Source of the DNA: Myxococcales bacterium
GTDB lineage: Bacteria; Myxococcota_A; Polyangia; Polyangiales; Polyangiaceae
NCBI GenBank assembly: GCA_016794345.1
Contig: JAEUKE010000248.1
Location: 62,001 to 126,000, forward strand
Reading direction: 5' to 3'
Length of the DNA: 64,000 nucleotides
The notes beneath the pieces are model-generated. The model ran no database searches and was not told where the DNA came from. It worked only from the letters and a program-made list of their open reading frames with translations. The translations under genes and the position numbers were made by a program. This document shows positions 1 to 7,514 of this stretch, one piece after another; the first letter of the stretch is position 1, and every line of letters starts with the position of its first letter.

Positions 1-1
1 C

Positions 2-994
2 GGGAGCGGACCGACCGAGAAGCCGCTCTCGGGGCTGATGCCCGTGGCGTTCGGGGGAGGCAAGCCTGCCGCACCACCTCCTCCGGACCCCTGGCTCGGG
101 GACGTGAGGACCGTCGAGGAGGCAATCGAACGCGACGATCCGACAGCGGCGTTGCGGGTGGCGACGCAAGCGCGCCTCGACGGCCCGGGCTCCGCGCTGG
201 TCTACGTCGCCTTGGCAGACGCGCTCGCGGCCGCCGGGCGCGGCGAGGAGGCGGCCCGCGCGACCGCATCCATCGCCGACCTCGCGCCGGCGGATGCTCC
301 TGCGTTGAGGATGGCTGCGTTTCGTTCGCTGGGATCGTCCGCCGCTCGCCTCACCGCGGAGGACTGGCTCGTCCGTTCGCTCTCTCTCGAGCCGGCCTCG
401 ATGGACGCGGTGCGCGTCATCGCCGAGCTGCGCGCGCTGCGCGGGGACTTCGACGCGGGGCTGCAGATCCTCGACGGGCTCCTCGCGGCGACGCCGGCGT
501 CACGCGCCACCGCGAGCACACGTGAGGTCCTCCGCGCCGACCTCTCGCTCTTGGCGGCTGCGCTCGTCGCTCGGGACGGCTCGCGCCGCCTGGAGATCGA
601 GTCGTGGGCGGCCGCCGTGGGCGTCGTCCTCCCCGAGCAGCCCGTCTTCCTGGCCGCCTCGTTGCCACACGAGAGCGGTGTCGATCTCGATCTCGCGGTC
701 GCCGACCTCACGGAGGCACGCGCCACCCGCGCGACTCCCCACCTCGCGACAGGCGGCAAGCTCGTCTCGTCCACGGTCGGGCCCGGCCCCGAGGCCTTCC
801 TCAGCGACGGGCGAAGGGCCTACCCGTATGACTTCGAGCTCACGCTGCGCGCGCGTGATCGCTCGTTTGCGTCGGGCGCGGTCGCCGTCCTGGAGCACGA
901 CGGGCGCGGCGATCTCCGCATGACGGCGATGCCATTCGTCATCCAGGTTCGAGACGCGCGTGTGCGCGCGGGGCGCCTCGAAGAGCGCCCGTGA
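2..994 (+). CDS. C-terminal part of a TPR protein with a DUF2135-like end (5' truncated by window edge)
   Basis: The frame is open to the left edge, so the real start is probably outside the window; an ATG at 38 is available but has no convincing ribosome site. The visible 330 residues hold two or three helical TPR-like units (roughly 20-180, with LADALAAAGRGEEA and LRALRGDFDAGLQILDGL), then a beta-rich end containing GVDLDLAVADL and GPGPEAF. That end resembles the DUF2135/YfaP-type domain found at the C-terminus of VIT/vWA proteins. The likely parent is therefore a large VIT-vWA-TPR-DUF2135 cell-envelope protein, but the diagnostic N-terminal domains cannot be seen. It is not clearly linked to the genes that follow. 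Confidence 0.6.
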   Translation, partial: GSGPTEKPLSGLMPVAFGGGKPAAPPPPDPWLGDVRTVEEAIERDDPTAALRVATQARLDGPGSALVYVALADALAAAGRGEEAARATASIADLAPADAPALRMAAFRSLGSSAARLTAEDWLVRSLSLEPASMDAVRVIAELRALRGDFDAGLQILDGLLAATPASRATASTREVLRADLSLLAAALVARDGSRRLEIESWAAAVGVVLPEQPVFLAASLPHESGVDLDLAVADLTEARATRATPHLATGGKLVSSTVGPGPEAFLSDGRRAYPYDFELTLRARDRSFASGAVAVLEHDGRGDLRMTAMPFVIQVRDARVRAGRLEERP

Positions 995-1027
995 GGCGCC
1001 ACCGCCGCGCGAGCACGGGACGTTCGC

Positions 1028-1513
1028 TCAGAAGATCCGCGTGCCGTCGTCGAAGGTGAGCCGCTTGGCGAGGGCGCGGAGCTCGGCCGCCCGGGCTCGG
1101 AGCGATTTGGCGCGGCTCTGGTGCGTCCGCGCGCGCGCCTCGGCGCTTCGCGCCTCGCGATCGGCCGACTGCGCCTTCCTGAGGAGGGTCTCGGTGTCGA
1201 GCTCGGGGAAGAGGCGCGCGCGCTCGCGGAACGCTGAGGCGAGCTGGCGCTGCCGGCTGGCGGTTGCCTGAGCGGAGCGAGCCTTCGCGGACTCGGACGA
1301 CGCCGCGCTCTCGAGCTCCCGTGCCTCGAGCAGGAGCTCCTCCGCCTCGGACAGCTCGGGCTCGACCGCGACGGGGCGATTGTCGCCGCCCCCCGCCGGG
1401 CAGGCCTCGGCCGTCCCCCCGCCGAGGGTGCCGACCGCGATGAACGACGTGAGCCAGGTCACCGCCCAGAATCGAAGGCCACGCCGGCGGGCGGGCAGGA
1501 GAGTTTGCAACAT
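1028..1513 (-). CDS. Secreted coiled-coil hypothetical protein
   Basis: 161 residues. The ATG at 1513 is preceded by GAGGAGG five bases upstream, a strong ribosome site. An N-terminal signal peptide (twin-Arg-like RRR start, hydrophobic stretch about 15-35, AEA before a Cys) is followed by an almost continuous Glu/Ala/Arg/Ser-rich heptad pattern (about 50-155), which predicts one long alpha-helical coiled coil. Export to the periplasm is likely; a Cys sits just after the AEA site, so lipid anchoring is possible but the lipobox is poor. No family is recognised. It is divergent from aroE, with a 110 bp gap that contains a run of seven T. Confidence 0.65.
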   Translation of the reverse strand: MLQTLLPARRRGLRFWAVTWLTSFIAVGTLGGGTAEACPAGGGDNRPVAVEPELSEAEELLLEARELESAASSESAKARSAQATASRQRQLASAFRERARLFPELDTETLLRKAQSADREARSAEARARTHQSRAKSLRARAAELRALAKRLTFDDGTRIF

Positions 1514-1623
1514 GAGAGCCTCCTCGTCGGGACCACGTGACGGCGAGCCGGCCCTCCGTGACCGCCTTTTTTTCCGGAAGCGGGTTGCTCGCCCCCGTCG
1601 GGCAGGTCAACTACGCTGAGACA

Positions 1624-2586
1624 ATGACGACTTCGGGTGAAGACAAAGGCGCGGCTCCCCAGAAGAGCTTCGTCCTGCTTGGCCACCCCGTGCGGCACTC
1701 CATCTCGGCCCCGATGATGACCGCGGCCTTCCGCGTGGCCGGCTTTCGGCACACCTACAACGCGCTCGATATCGCGCGGATCGAGCAGCTGCGTCGCGGC
1801 GTGCAGATGATCCGCGACGGCTTCTACGAAGGCGCGAACATCACCTTGCCCTACAAGACCGAGGCGGTCGGCCTTGTCGACCGGCTCGACGACTCGGTGA
1901 CCGCGGTCGGCGCCCTGAACGTCATCGCCGTGGAGGCGGGGCGCAAGCGCGCCGGCTACAACACGGACGTGAGCGCGCTCCAGGCGGAGATCGCGGCGCT
2001 CACGCCGGCGCGTGGCCGGGCGGTCGTCATCGGCGCCGGCGGGGCGGCCCTGGCCGCCGTGGCGGCCTGCAAGCGCCTCGGGTTCGCGCTCGTCGGGGTC
2101 ACGACCCGATCGTGGAGCCACACGGAAGCCATCCACGAGTCGAAGAGCGCCGAGCGTGTCCGTGCGCTCGGCGGCATGGCCGCCGTGTGGCCCACCGGCG
2201 ACCAGGCGGTGGCCTTGACCAAGCTCTCCATGGAGATGCGGCTGCAATGGTCCGAGCTCGCGCGCTCGGCGGATCTCGTCATCCAGGCCACGAGCGCCGG
2301 CATGCTCGGCGGCGCGCCGGGCGAGCCCATCGCCGCGCTCGTCCCCTTCTCGGCCATGCGCAAGGACGCGGCGGTCCTCGACGTGATCTACAGGCCGGAG
2401 CGAACGCCTTTCCTCGTCGCCGCGGAGGCCGCCGGCCTCCGCACGGCTTCCGGCCTGGGTATGCTCGTCCGGCAGGCCGAGGCGACGTACCGGATCTGGC
2501 TGGGCCAGGAGCCACCCGAGGGGGTGATGCGTCGGGCCGGCCTCGCGGTGCTCGGCGGGGACGCCGCGCCGCCCCAGCCCACTTGA
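1624..2586 (+). CDS. aroE: Shikimate dehydrogenase (NADP+)
   Basis: 320 residues. It reduces 3-dehydroshikimate to shikimate in the chorismate pathway, in the cytoplasm. Visible family motifs are PVRHSISAPMMTAAF (substrate loop), NITLPYK with the catalytic Lys at 78, NTD with the catalytic Asp at 115, the dinucleotide-binding VIGAGGAALA, and QATSAGM. It is longer than the usual 270-290 residues because of a 30-40 residue insert in the nucleotide-binding half (around ALGGMAAVWPTGDQAVALTK), so a shikimate/quinate-type paralogue with altered specificity is possible. ATG 1624 was preferred over the further-upstream starts because family homology begins about 15 residues later; its ribosome site is weak. 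Its TGA overlaps the TTG start of the next gene. Confidence 0.88.
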   Translation: MTTSGEDKGAAPQKSFVLLGHPVRHSISAPMMTAAFRVAGFRHTYNALDIARIEQLRRGVQMIRDGFYEGANITLPYKTEAVGLVDRLDDSVTAVGALNVIAVEAGRKRAGYNTDVSALQAEIAALTPARGRAVVIGAGGAALAAVAACKRLGFALVGVTTRSWSHTEAIHESKSAERVRALGGMAAVWPTGDQAVALTKLSMEMRLQWSELARSADLVIQATSAGMLGGAPGEPIAALVPFSAMRKDAAVLDVIYRPERTPFLVAAEAAGLRTASGLGMLVRQAEATYRIWLGQEPPEGVMRRAGLAVLGGDAAPPQPT

Positions 2587-3266
2587 GCGACGAACCGCTG
2601 ATCCCGCCCACCCGCGAAGTGCTCTGCGGGGACGGCCGCGCCTGGCTCGAGGGCGCGACGCTGACGGCGAGCGACGCGATCGTCACGTCCCTCCCGGACG
2701 TCTGCGAGCTCGGGGGCGCGACCCTCGAGGCGTGGCGCACCTGGTTCCTCGAGACGGCCGAGCTGGCCTGCCGCAAAACACATGACGAAGCTGTCATCGC
2801 ATTTTACCAGACCGACATCAAGCGCGACGGCCGATGGATCGACAAGGGGTACCTGGTCCAGCGCGCCGCGGAGAGCGCCGGGCTGTCCTGCTTGTTCCAC
2901 AAGATCGTGTGCCGCGTCGCCCCCGGGGAGACGACGTTCGGCCGCCCCGCCTTCGCGCACCTCCTGGCGTTTTCGCGTGAGGCCCGCTTCGAGGTGAGCC
3001 AAGCTCTGCCCGACGTGCTGCCGTCTCTCGGAAAGATGACGTGGTCGCGAGCGATGGGCGTCGAGGCGTGCGCGCTCGCCGGCCGTTTCTTGCTGCGCTC
3101 GACCCAAGCGCGCCGGGTCATCGATCCGTTCTGCGGGATGGGAACGATGCTCGCGGTCGCAAACGCCCTCGGGCTCGACGCGTTCGGCGTCGAGCTCTCG
3201 AAGAAACGCGCGCGGCGCGCCCGGAGCTTGGTCATCGACGTGACCGGGCGAGGTGACGGTGCTTGA
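2583..3266 (+). CDS. SAM-dependent methyltransferase, permuted DNA-methylase-like fold
   Basis: 227 residues from a TTG that overlaps the aroE stop (TTGA), which implies translational coupling. The SAM-binding motif I is near the C-terminus (DPFCGMGTMLAVANALG, about 180), followed by FGVELS for the acidic SAM-ribose residue. A motif-IV-like TSLPDVCEL lies near the N-terminus. This order (IV before I) is that of circularly permuted class I methyltransferases. The motif I sequence is closest in style to the RNA/DNA methylases of the THUMP/N6-adenine groups. The substrate is unknown; its overlap with a tRNA-modifying DTW gene makes an RNA substrate attractive but unproven. Confidence 0.6.
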   Translation: MSDEPLIPPTREVLCGDGRAWLEGATLTASDAIVTSLPDVCELGGATLEAWRTWFLETAELACRKTHDEAVIAFYQTDIKRDGRWIDKGYLVQRAAESAGLSCLFHKIVCRVAPGETTFGRPAFAHLLAFSREARFEVSQALPDVLPSLGKMTWSRAMGVEACALAGRFLLRSTQARRVIDPFCGMGTMLAVANALGLDAFGVELSKKRARRARSLVIDVTGRGDGA

Positions 3267-4428
3267 GGCGCGGCCGCACCGCGAGGTGTGCAGCGCCTGC
3301 CTTCGGCCGATCTCGGTCTGCTGCTGCGCGCTCCTCCCGAGGCTGACGAGCGGGGTTCGGCTGGTCGTCGTCCAGCACCCGCGCGAGCACCGCAAGCCCA
3401 TCGGCACGGCGTGGATGGCCGTCCGCGCCGTCGAGCACGCGGAGCTCTTCGTGACCACGACCGTGGACGAAGGCGGTCAGCTCTCGTCCCTGCTCGCCGA
3501 CCCCGCGCGGCCCGCGGTGCTCCTGTGGCCAGGGGAGGGCGCGCGGGATCTCGAGCACGACCCGCCCGCTCTCCCGGTCACCCTGGTCGTGGTGGACGGG
3601 ACGTGGAGCACCGCCCGCAAGCTGCTCCAACGAAACCCCGTCCTCGCCGCCCTCCCTCGCGTCCGGATCAACCCGAGGCAAGCGAGCCGTTACCGCATCC
3701 GCCGCGAGCCGCGCGCCGAATGTCTGTCCACGGTGGAGGCCGTCTCACAGGCGCTCGGGTTCCTCGACCGTGCCCCCGGCAAGTTCGACCCGATGCTCGC
3801 CGCGTTCGAGCGCATGGTGGACATGCAGATCGAGCACCAGGCGAAGGGCGGCGGGCGTCGCGAGAAGCGCCCGCGGGGGGAGAGGCCCCCGCGTCCGCCG
3901 CCCCCCGAGCTCGCCGGCGTCGATGACTGTGTCGTCGTGTTCGCCGAAGCGAACGCCTTCTCGTACCTCGAGCCCGACCGGCCGACCGACGAGCTCCTCC
4001 ACGTCGTGCTCCGGCGCATCGGCGACGGCGCCACGCTCGACCTGGTGACCACGCCGACGCGCGCGCTCGCGCCCACGGCGCTCGCCCACGCCGGGCTCCC
4101 GCCCGACGCGCTCACGACCGCGGCGTCACCCGCGGAGGCGCGGGCGCGGCTCGCCGCCTTCTTCCGACCCACGGACAAGCTCGCGGGCTGGGGGCGATAC
4201 GCACGCGACCTGCTCGCCTCGTTCGACCCCTCGGTCCCGCGCGCGCACCTCGATCTCAAGCCCCTCGTCGCGCGGACCTCGCGAGGCCGTCTGGGCTCGC
4301 TCGAAGACGCGGCGGCTCGTCTCGCCCTGCACGCGCCCCCGCTCGGCGCCGGCCGCGCGGGCCGTCGCCTCGGCCTCGCTGTCGCGCTCGTGGAGCACCT
4401 CTGCGATCGATTCGCGCCGCGCGGCTGA
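3253..4428 (+). CDS. DTW-domain tRNA-uridine aminocarboxypropyltransferase-like protein with C-terminal extension
   Basis: 391 residues, GTG start, overlapping the preceding methyltransferase by 14 bp. Residues 1-200 are a DTW domain: zinc knuckle CSACLRPISVCCC, VVVQHPREHRKPIGTA, the signature VVDGTWSTARKLL, and RRE-x-RAECLSTVEA. DTW enzymes (TapT/TuaA type) transfer the 3-amino-3-carboxypropyl group of SAM to uridine to make acp3U in tRNA. A Pro/Arg-rich linker (about 205-225) leads to about 165 extra residues starting DDCVVVFAEANAFSYL, which are not part of the usual 200-250 residue enzyme. The extension is alpha/beta in appearance and its family was not recognised. Confidence 0.7.
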   Translation: MTVLEARPHREVCSACLRPISVCCCALLPRLTSGVRLVVVQHPREHRKPIGTAWMAVRAVEHAELFVTTTVDEGGQLSSLLADPARPAVLLWPGEGARDLEHDPPALPVTLVVVDGTWSTARKLLQRNPVLAALPRVRINPRQASRYRIRREPRAECLSTVEAVSQALGFLDRAPGKFDPMLAAFERMVDMQIEHQAKGGGRREKRPRGERPPRPPPPELAGVDDCVVVFAEANAFSYLEPDRPTDELLHVVLRRIGDGATLDLVTTPTRALAPTALAHAGLPPDALTTAASPAEARARLAAFFRPTDKLAGWGRYARDLLASFDPSVPRAHLDLKPLVARTSRGRLGSLEDAAARLALHAPPLGAGRAGRRLGLAVALVEHLCDRFAPRG

Positions 4429-4492
4429 GGAGTCGCCGCTCTCTCTCTGCTTGCGGCGGCGAGAGCCGTCGATCACCATTCGGAGGGCGTCG

Positions 4493-5065
4493 ATGGTGTT
4501 CGGCTACTACGAGCGGCTCTCGAAGAAGGACCGGCGCATCTACGACGCCAGCGACGCGGTACCACGTATCGATCTGGGAGACGCCTGCCGCGCCCGCGAG
4601 GCGCGGCAGGCCGTCGAGGCGGCGCTCGCGATCGAAGATCGGCGCAAGGTCGGGCGCGCCGCGCAGGCGCTGGCCAACGCGATCTGCGACGACCGCGGCG
4701 TGGAGCGGCTCGTCGTCCGTGTGCTGGCCAAGCGCCCGAAGGACGAGTCGGCGGAGCTGCACGGCCTCTACGTTCGTGAGGAGGACGAGCCGGCGATCAT
4801 CCGCGTGTGGATGCGCACCGCCGAGCGGCGTCAGGTCGTGAAGCCCAAGACGTTCCTCCGCACTTTGCTGCACGAGATCGTCCACCACCTCGACTACGAG
4901 CTCTTGAAGCTCGACGACTCGTTCCACACACAAGGCTTCTATCGGCGCGAGGCGAGCCTCTTCCGGCAGCTCGCGGAGCCGGCCGACTCGACCGCCGAGC
5001 GTCCGGCGGCCCCCCGCCCGCGCAAGCCGGTGCAGCTGGGGCTCTTCGGGGACGGGCCGATCTGA
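4493..5065 (+). CDS. Small HExxH zinc-metallopeptidase-like protein
   Basis: 190 residues from ATG 4493, chosen because GGAGG lies six bases upstream; an in-frame start at 4451 lacks one. The centre carries LLHEIVHHLDYELL (HExxH-x-L-D) followed about 10 residues later by SFHTQGFYRREASLF, a third zinc-ligand His and a conserved helix. This is the arrangement of SprT-like or minigluzincin metallopeptidases. The N-terminal half (RLSKKDRRIYDASD) is helical and basic. No signal peptide is visible, so it is probably cytoplasmic. The C-terminus is Pro-rich and ends QLGLFGDGPI. The substrate is unknown. Confidence 0.6.
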   Translation: MVFGYYERLSKKDRRIYDASDAVPRIDLGDACRAREARQAVEAALAIEDRRKVGRAAQALANAICDDRGVERLVVRVLAKRPKDESAELHGLYVREEDEPAIIRVWMRTAERRQVVKPKTFLRTLLHEIVHHLDYELLKLDDSFHTQGFYRREASLFRQLAEPADSTAERPAAPRPRKPVQLGLFGDGPI

Positions 5066-5090
5066 GCGTCGCTCAGGCCTGAGTCACTTT
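5062..5090 (+). terminator. Short hairpin after the metallopeptidase gene
   Basis: CTGAGC-GTC-GCTCAG is a perfect six-base-pair hairpin that includes the stop codon and is followed by a CACTTT segment. The U-tract is poor, so this is only a candidate attenuating or terminating structure before the amylase gene. Confidence 0.25.
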
Positions 5091-5153
5091 CGTCACGGCG
5101 GCCCTCGACGCGGCGATCGAGCTGAGCAAGGCTCGCCTTCTTCCCGAGGCATC

Positions 5154-7514
5154 ATGCGGCAGCTCCTTGCTCGTGTTTCGGTCGCGCTGGCGTTTGCGGT
5201 CGTGGCGGTCGCGTGTGGCGACGACGCGAACGGTCCCACTGGAACCGGCGCAGGCGCCGGTCCCACGGTCGGTGCGGGGCCGGGCGGCGGTGGCGGTCAG
5301 GGCGCGGGCTCGATGTCGTCGTCGGGCAGCGGCGGCGCAGGCGGCGACGGCGGCGCGGGGCCGCTCCTCTGTCCCACGACGATCACGTTCGAGGGCGGCG
5401 CGCCTGCGACGAACGTCCGCGTCGCAGGCGAGTGGCAGGGCTTCGATCTCGCGACCGCGGCGCCCATGGCCGGGCCCACCGCGGGGGGCGAGTTCACCGC
5501 GATGATCGACCTGCCACCCGGGCTCCACGCCTACAAGATCGTCTACGACGACGGCGTGGGCGGCACGTCGTGGGTGCTCAACCCGACCGAGGGGCGACGC
5601 AAATACGTCGACGGGATCGAGAACTCCGCGGTGAAGGTGCGCGACTGCTCGCTTCCGACGCTGACCGTCGATGCGAGCGAGGTGTCGCGGCCCGCGCCGG
5701 GGCAGGGCACCTTCACCGCCAGCCTGGCCTATGTCGCTCCGGTGTCCGGCAGCGGCGCCTCCCCCGCGGGCTTCACCGCGGAGCTCCTGAAGGACGACAC
5801 GTCGAGCCCGCTCTCCTCGGCGCAGCTCAGCGTCGCGGCGAACGGTGCGACCACGGTCTCGCTCGGCGGTCTGAGCGACGGGAAGTATCGCCTCGTGCTC
5901 CGACCCCAGTCGCAAGATGGCGCGACCGGCGAGCCCGTCCGACTCGTCTTCTGGGTCGAGGCCGAGCCGTTCGATTGGCGCGACGCGCTCATCTACATGG
6001 TCATGACCGATCGCTATCGCGACGGAGATCCCTCGAACAACGCCGCGCCGACGCCGAACGCCGACCCCCGCGGCGACTGGATGGGGGGCGATCTGGAAGG
6101 GCTCCGTCTCGCCATCGCCGAGGGCAAGCTCGACCAGCTCGGTGTCCGCGCGATCTGGCTGACGCCGTTCCAGACGAACCCGACGAGCGCGTATCCCGCC
6201 AGCGACGGCGTCCACCAGGTGACCGGTTACCACGGCTACTGGCCCATCAAATCGCGGGAGGTCGACCCTCGGATCGGGGGCGAGGCGGCGCTCCGAGCCC
6301 TGGTCAAGGAGGCGCACGCGCACGGAATTCGAATCCTCCAGGACTACGTGGTCAACCACGTCCACGAAGGTCACGAATACGTCTCGGCGCACCCCGACTG
6401 GTTCCGGACCGGGTGCGTCTGCGGCACGCAGGACTGCGACTGGACCGCCCACGCCCTCGACTGCATGTTCGCGAGCTACATGCCGGACATCGATCACACG
6501 GTGCCGGAGGCGAATGCCCAGATCGTCGCCGACGCGATCTGGTGGCTCGACGAGCTCGATCTGGACGGCCTGCGGGTGGACGCGGTGAAACACGTGGAGG
6601 AGGTCGCGACCCGGAACCTCGCCGCCGAGGTCCGCGAGACCTTCGAGCCGTCGGGCCTCACGCGCTACTTCCTCATGGGGGAGACGGCGATGGGCTGGAG
6701 CGACTGCGCCGACCCTTGCAACGACGAGAACTACGGGACCATTTCGAAGTACGTCGGTCCCTACGGCCTCGACGGCCAGTTCGACTTCGTGCTCTACCAC
6801 GGCGTCTCCTACCGGACGTTCGCCTACGGCGACTCGGGGATGCTCCACGCGGACTATTGGCTGAAGCACGGCCTGTCGAAATGGCCGTCCGGCGCGGTCA
6901 TGACCCCCTACATCGGGAGCCACGACACCGCTCGGTTCACCAGCCTCGCCGACTACCGCGGCCAGGACGCCGCCCACGATCGCGGCATCCCCGGCAACCA
7001 GTGGTCGAACACCGCCGTCGCCCCGACCGACGCCGAGCCGTACCGGCGGACACGGCTCGGTATGGCGTGGCTGCTCAACCTGCCCGGCGCGCCGCTCCTC
7101 TATTACGGTGACGAATACGGACAATGGGGCGGAGCCGATCCGAACAACCGCCTCTTCTTCCGGCCCGACGCAGCCCTCTCGGCAGAGGAGACGGCGACGC
7201 TCGCCTTCGTTCGCAAGCTCGGCCAAGCGCGCAGGGACGTGCCGGCGCTTCGCCGCGGTGCCTACGTGTCCTTGGCCGTGACCGAGGACACGCTGATCTT
7301 CGGCCGGAAGATCGCACAAGGAGCGGCCGCCATCGTGGGGCTCACGCGCAGCGCCGCGCCGGTCCAGGCCACGTTCGACGTGAACGGCGCGCTCGGCTGG
7401 CCCCCGGGCATGGTGCTGACGGACGAGCTGGGCGGCCCCGGCGCGACCGTGGCTGGCAATGGGTCGCTGACCGTCACGGTCCCGGCGAGCGGCGCGCTGG
7501 TGCTGCGGCCATGA
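5154..7514 (+). CDS. GH13 alpha-amylase family lipoprotein
   Basis: 786 residues. The signal peptide ends in a lipobox (VAVAC, Cys21), followed by a 60-residue Gly/Ser/Thr linker. A CBM48/E-set-like domain is at about 75-165 (NVRVAGEWQGF, PGLHAYKIVYD), a second beta-rich module at 170-265, and the GH13 catalytic barrel from DWRDALIYMVMTDRYRDGD on. Conserved regions: DYVVNHVHEG, GLRVDAVKHV (nucleophile Asp476), LMGETAMGW (acid/base Glu510), YIGSHDTARF (Asp591). A short beta-sandwich ends the protein. It should hydrolyse alpha-1,4-glucans at the outer surface or in the periplasm. Its TGA overlaps the ATG of the next lipoprotein gene (ATGA). Confidence 0.9.
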   Translation: MRQLLARVSVALAFAVVAVACGDDANGPTGTGAGAGPTVGAGPGGGGGQGAGSMSSSGSGGAGGDGGAGPLLCPTTITFEGGAPATNVRVAGEWQGFDLATAAPMAGPTAGGEFTAMIDLPPGLHAYKIVYDDGVGGTSWVLNPTEGRRKYVDGIENSAVKVRDCSLPTLTVDASEVSRPAPGQGTFTASLAYVAPVSGSGASPAGFTAELLKDDTSSPLSSAQLSVAANGATTVSLGGLSDGKYRLVLRPQSQDGATGEPVRLVFWVEAEPFDWRDALIYMVMTDRYRDGDPSNNAAPTPNADPRGDWMGGDLEGLRLAIAEGKLDQLGVRAIWLTPFQTNPTSAYPASDGVHQVTGYHGYWPIKSREVDPRIGGEAALRALVKEAHAHGIRILQDYVVNHVHEGHEYVSAHPDWFRTGCVCGTQDCDWTAHALDCMFASYMPDIDHTVPEANAQIVADAIWWLDELDLDGLRVDAVKHVEEVATRNLAAEVRETFEPSGLTRYFLMGETAMGWSDCADPCNDENYGTISKYVGPYGLDGQFDFVLYHGVSYRTFAYGDSGMLHADYWLKHGLSKWPSGAVMTPYIGSHDTARFTSLADYRGQDAAHDRGIPGNQWSNTAVAPTDAEPYRRTRLGMAWLLNLPGAPLLYYGDEYGQWGGADPNNRLFFRPDAALSAEETATLAFVRKLGQARRDVPALRRGAYVSLAVTEDTLIFGRKIAQGAAAIVGLTRSAAPVQATFDVNGALGWPPGMVLTDELGGPGATVAGNGSLTVTVPASGALVLRP

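Noticed and set aside
5073..7319. Long minus-strand open frame (748 codons) opposite the amylase gene
   Set aside because: It is the complement of a GC-rich coding frame, Arg/Val/Glu/Asp-biased with no domain, while the plus-strand frame has full GH13 motifs.
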